This document shows, one piece after another, positions 60,554 through 64,000 of a stretch of DNA of 64,000 bases. Source of the DNA: Haliotis asinina (Eukaryota > Mollusca > Gastropoda > Lepetellida > Haliotidae). The notes under the pieces are model-generated. The model was not told the origin of the DNA, searched no databases, and worked only from the letters and a program-made list of their open reading frames with translations. The stretch covers positions 12,642,001 through 12,706,000 of the forward strand of contig NC_090291.1 of NCBI RefSeq assembly GCF_037392515.1, given 5' to 3'. Numbering within the stretch: position 1 is the stretch's first letter; every line of letters starts with the position of its first letter. The position numbers and the translations under genes were made by a program.

Positions 60554-62560
60554 CGTAAGCAGTAACTAGCAGACAGTAGGCCATTTCTCATGTTCTCCAA
60601 CGAAATATTGCCGAAATATAAACGGCCGCGGAAAGCCATTCCCAATGTTCAAAAACTGGGTTAGAAACTAGTTATTCATTGAAATAAAAAGATGTAGTTA
60701 TATGTGTGGAGGATTTTTACTTAGTGCACACACCCAAAGCATCGATCATGGGTATATCGTTGACAGAAAGTCAAACAGATGCTACATAAAACCATCTAAT
60801 AAGTCAAAAAGACATTTTTTTTTTCAACATCTGGTATAACAGACTGTAATTCGAAACCAAGATCATACTTAAATCGGGATGATTCAAAGCAATCATTTTA
60901 AAACGAAAATGCTTTTTTTCACATTTAGTGGCTGAAATGATTAAGCTATTATTTCCAGATGTGTAAGACCCGTTGTTAAAAGACAGTTTTTAACTTGAAA
61001 GGTAGCGAGGTTTATATGAACATATTGTCGGATATAATTAATATAGATCAATACATGACCACATAAGATCAGTGCATTATTCTTATACATAAACATACAT
61101 TTCTTCTTAAATCAAATAGAACTTTAATATATACACATGGATTCATCCCCTTGGCTTGAATTAATAAATAGGTTTGTAAGTACCATAACTCCACACGTGG
61201 TATTAGAATGTGAACAGTAGACATTAATTGTGTTGGTCATCGTAAACGCTGACGTAATGACATGGTTTGCTGAAAATCAGTGTCTACGCGCAGTAGGTAT
61301 GTTTTAAACAGGAATTGAATAAAAACCCCGAACAATGTTACTAGATATTTACAAATGGAATACACCCCAGGCATTTGTAGCATGTATGATACCATTAACC
61401 ACAGCAAAGGAACGTATCGAAATCTCAGTTGACATTGTAGATAACATAGCTCTCAAAGATTGTGGCAAATGGCGAATTTAAATGGAAAACTGTGACAATG
61501 TGTCCCAGTTCACCCAGCTGTGAACTGGGTACCTCGTTCGGAGTGCCACAACAAAACTCGTTGCGCCTAGTGGCAGCAAGAGTTGTAAACTCCCCAGAGA
61601 GTTGGGATCGATAATACGATGTGACGTTGAGCCTGACATCCAATGATTGAGGGAACCAGATACCAGCGCCTTGAGTAAGCACTAGATACATGGATATGTG
61701 CGCTATATAAATATCCTGTAAATAAATAAAATAAAATAAAAACCCACAACTGCATTTTGTCGTGCTGAAACTGCATTCGTATGACAAGTGCGGTTATCTA
61801 ACGATTCTGGCATACAATCCCCAAGAAAGCAGAAACGTTTAAATAACTAACAGCACAGAATTAACAAACTGATAGCACAATATCATTTCTCTCGTGAAAC
61901 CTTAACCAAGTACAATGATATTCCTGACGCTACTTTTCGGCGACTGAGTAAAACTTAAGATTTGACGATGGCGTGATTCCTTCTATTCTCGATCGAAAGA
62001 TTGTCCTTATGCACCAAGACGTTCTCGGTATACTAGTGGATGTCCGCGACCCCTAACTTCCAAAGCAATCAGTATGGGATTACGATAATGGACTTCCAAA
62101 GCAATCAGTATGGGATTACGATAATGGACACCCGGCGGCCAAGATAGGCTTGCTATTACCTTTTGGCCGAGAGCACGGTGTAGCCCAGGATCGTGGTCCT
62201 TGAAGGCTGGCATTGTGTTCAGAGGATGACCATAGAATTGTGATACAACACCCATGTGTTGGATGGCAGTGATGCACTGCTTTTTGTTTGATTGTCACAA
62301 GGTCCGTTTTACAGTCATGTGAGAGCCACAAGACGCCAAACACGAAATCGAATTTGGTTTTATCAGTGGACATACAAATTCCATTGACGTCGCCCTTGAA
62401 ATCAATCTTGTCTGGGATGTTTTGCCCTGAGGATGTCTGATAGATCGTCTGGCTACAGACAGGTCCACTTTTAGGTGTTTTAGGATCGTTCGGTTGTATT
62501 TCTTCTGTTGGTTGGATGTAGACGTCATTCTGTTCTTAACACGCTACTTGAAGGGATAAA
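60554..62560. other. Intergenic, no gene recognised
   Basis: AT-rich to about 61500. The segment 61500-61740 ends agcgccttgagtaagcacta, gatatgtgcgctatataaat and an (AATAA)n A-rich tail, which looks like the 3' end of a + strand retroelement of unknown family. A perfect 36-bp direct duplication (cttccaaagcaatcagtatg, ggattacgataatgga) lies at 62057-62128. Confidence 0.5.
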
Positions 62561-63017
62561 GTTTTTTGGATCTTAGTATGGCCATATCCTCCCTGGGAAT
62601 TGTCCCTGGCTGTCGACCTGAATGTTGACGGTCCTCAACGTAGTTTGGTTTCAGCCAGTCAGCTGGCGAGATATTCGATGGAAAAGAAATATTTTTGCAT
62701 TAGCCCTCAACCATTCTGCATACCATTAGCGTGCCAACTTTCTCATCGTTTTCACAAACCTTAGATCGGATCTCACTTTGAGAAATTTCATTAACACTGT
62801 TGCGTCGTTTACTAGAACAAAAGTATAATGATGAAGGTCACATGATCTGCACACCGAAACGACTTAGCACGTTTAAAAGCCTATTACCATTATATAGTAT
62901 TCCCAGAAATTATTGAGAATCATGTTGCGTCATGTAGCTCATTACGTTTATTAACCTCTGGCGTTTTACTTACATAAACATGTTAAAACATCATCCTTTT
63001 ACAGTCTCAGTCTTGTT

Positions 63018-64000
63018 TTAGTACTTTGTTAGACCTCCTCGCTCAGCAATGCATGCCTGAATACGCCTAGGCACACTACCCACCAAAGTTTGTAGGTAAT
63101 CGTGTGACAGGGTATCCCAATATTGGACCACCTCGGCCTTCATATCTTCAATATTTCTCAGTCCCTTTTGGTTTATTCTGTCCTTCATGACTCCCCACAC
63201 ATTCTCAATTGGGTTTAGGTCTGGGCTGTAACTGGGCCAGTCTAAAACTTGAACATTTTCGCCCGACAACCACTGTTTTGTGTAGCGCGCAGTGTGTTTT
63301 GGGTCATTATCATGCTGGAAAATCCAATCATCTTCATACAATGTTTGTGCTGTCGGAAGAAGGTGACCATTTAGAATGTCAACGTATCTTTCTTTTGTCA
63401 AGTTTCCCGTGAAAACACACAATGGCGTCACTCCGCGAGCCGATATGCCACCCCACACTTCGAGCTATGTTTTGGTCGCTGGTAGATAGGTTTGACAGTA
63501 TCTCTGGTCCAAATTTTCACACAGTTAGGGAAAAGCCAAACAGAACTTTCATCCGAAAAGAAAACATTATCCCAATCTTGATTTCCATGAGCCCGACACC
63601 AGTTTAAACGTTTTTCCTTTTGTGCATCTTTCATCAACGGCGAGGGAATTCCACGTTTTTTCACCCAATTAAGTCTCTGTAATTCCTGCCTAACTGTTTC
63701 ATTGCATACCTGAGGACGTCCTCTGCTAATCATTCCATTTCTGATGTTCTCAACACTTTTCAATTTGCCCCTACTCACAATCTGCCCAAGTCTTCGGCGA
63801 TCCACAACACTGAATTTCCTAGGCCGACCTGCCCCTGCTTTGTGCTCTATCCCGGTTCCTGTTTGAATATTCTTCAAAGCTGTGTATACTGTAGACAGAG
63901 GAATACCATATCTACAAGCTAACACTTTAGCATCAGCCTCACCCCTTTCAAAATCATCTAGAATGAGCTTTCTTTTCTCTCTTGCTGTAAATTCTCCCAT
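63018..64000 (-). pseudogene. Tc1-like DD34E transposase, frameshifted, reaches window edge
   Basis: The N part (64000 down to about 63459) starts MGEFTAREKRKLILDDFERG, with an HTH region, a GAGRPRKFSV hook and the first catalytic Asp (VFFSDESSVWLF). After KHSSK the frame shifts. The C part (63458 to 63018) continues WGGISARGVTPLCVFTGN, has the second Asp (WIFQHDNDPKHT) and the Glu (LNPIENVWGVMKD) 34 residues later, and ends RGGLTKY. The frameshift is consistent with loss of about seven bases in the expected KVMVWGG segment. The ATG sits exactly at base 64000, so whether the reading frame begins there is not certain. It is from a different Tc1 lineage to the 33150 element. Confidence 0.88.

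Overview
The window is animal nuclear DNA, most likely from a gastropod mollusc and possibly abalone-like. The grounds are genes split by GT-AG introns, many microsatellites, Tc1/mariner elements, and many copies of two short interspersed repeats. One repeat is tRNA-like and the other carries the 'caatccagtgatcaac' core; I associate their 'gcggcgtaaaac' and 'actcactcactc' tails with gastropod genomes. The organism call is inference. The splicing phases and protein families below were read directly.

Layout. (1) 1-14225: one uninterrupted satellite array of 43/44-bp monomers, about 330 copies, running off the left edge, with nested higher-order duplications of 521, 561, 2202 and 2637 bp. (2) 14654-32034, + strand: the 3' two thirds of a phospholipase C-gamma gene. 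Eighteen exons join in a single open frame of exactly 724 codons, followed by a C-terminal tail whose ends are uncertain. The order is split-PH N half, nSH2, cSH2, phosphotyrosine linker, SH3, split-PH C half, Y box, C2, tail. The 5' exons (PH, EF hands, X box) lie upstream of the window, so the satellite is probably intronic. Several introns carry minisatellites. (3) 33150-34761: a Tc1-family transposon with an intact 341-residue DD34E transposase and 26-bp inverted repeats. (4) 34762-41224: no confident gene; it holds a four-copy tandem of about 257-bp units, a Tigger-like MITE and a 5S-rRNA-like fragment. (5) 41265-47116 and 51328-57455, both +: two tandem genes for secreted Cu/Zn superoxide dismutases. 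They share a five-exon structure and a TATA-to-ATG spacing of 40 bp, and all copper and zinc ligands are present in both. A decayed Tc1/IS630 transposase lies between them. (6) 57456-63017: no recognisable gene. (7) 63018-64000: a second DD34E transposase, frameshifted, running to the right edge.

Function. PLC-gamma couples tyrosine kinases to phosphatidylinositol 4,5-bisphosphate hydrolysis at the membrane. The two SODs are predicted secreted enzymes dismuting superoxide. Nothing in the sequence shows co-regulation of the PLC and SOD genes. The clearest local relationship is the SOD tandem duplication, which includes the core promoter. The most unusual structures are the satellite inside the PLC gene, and several intronic minisatellites whose units carry splice-site-like motifs.
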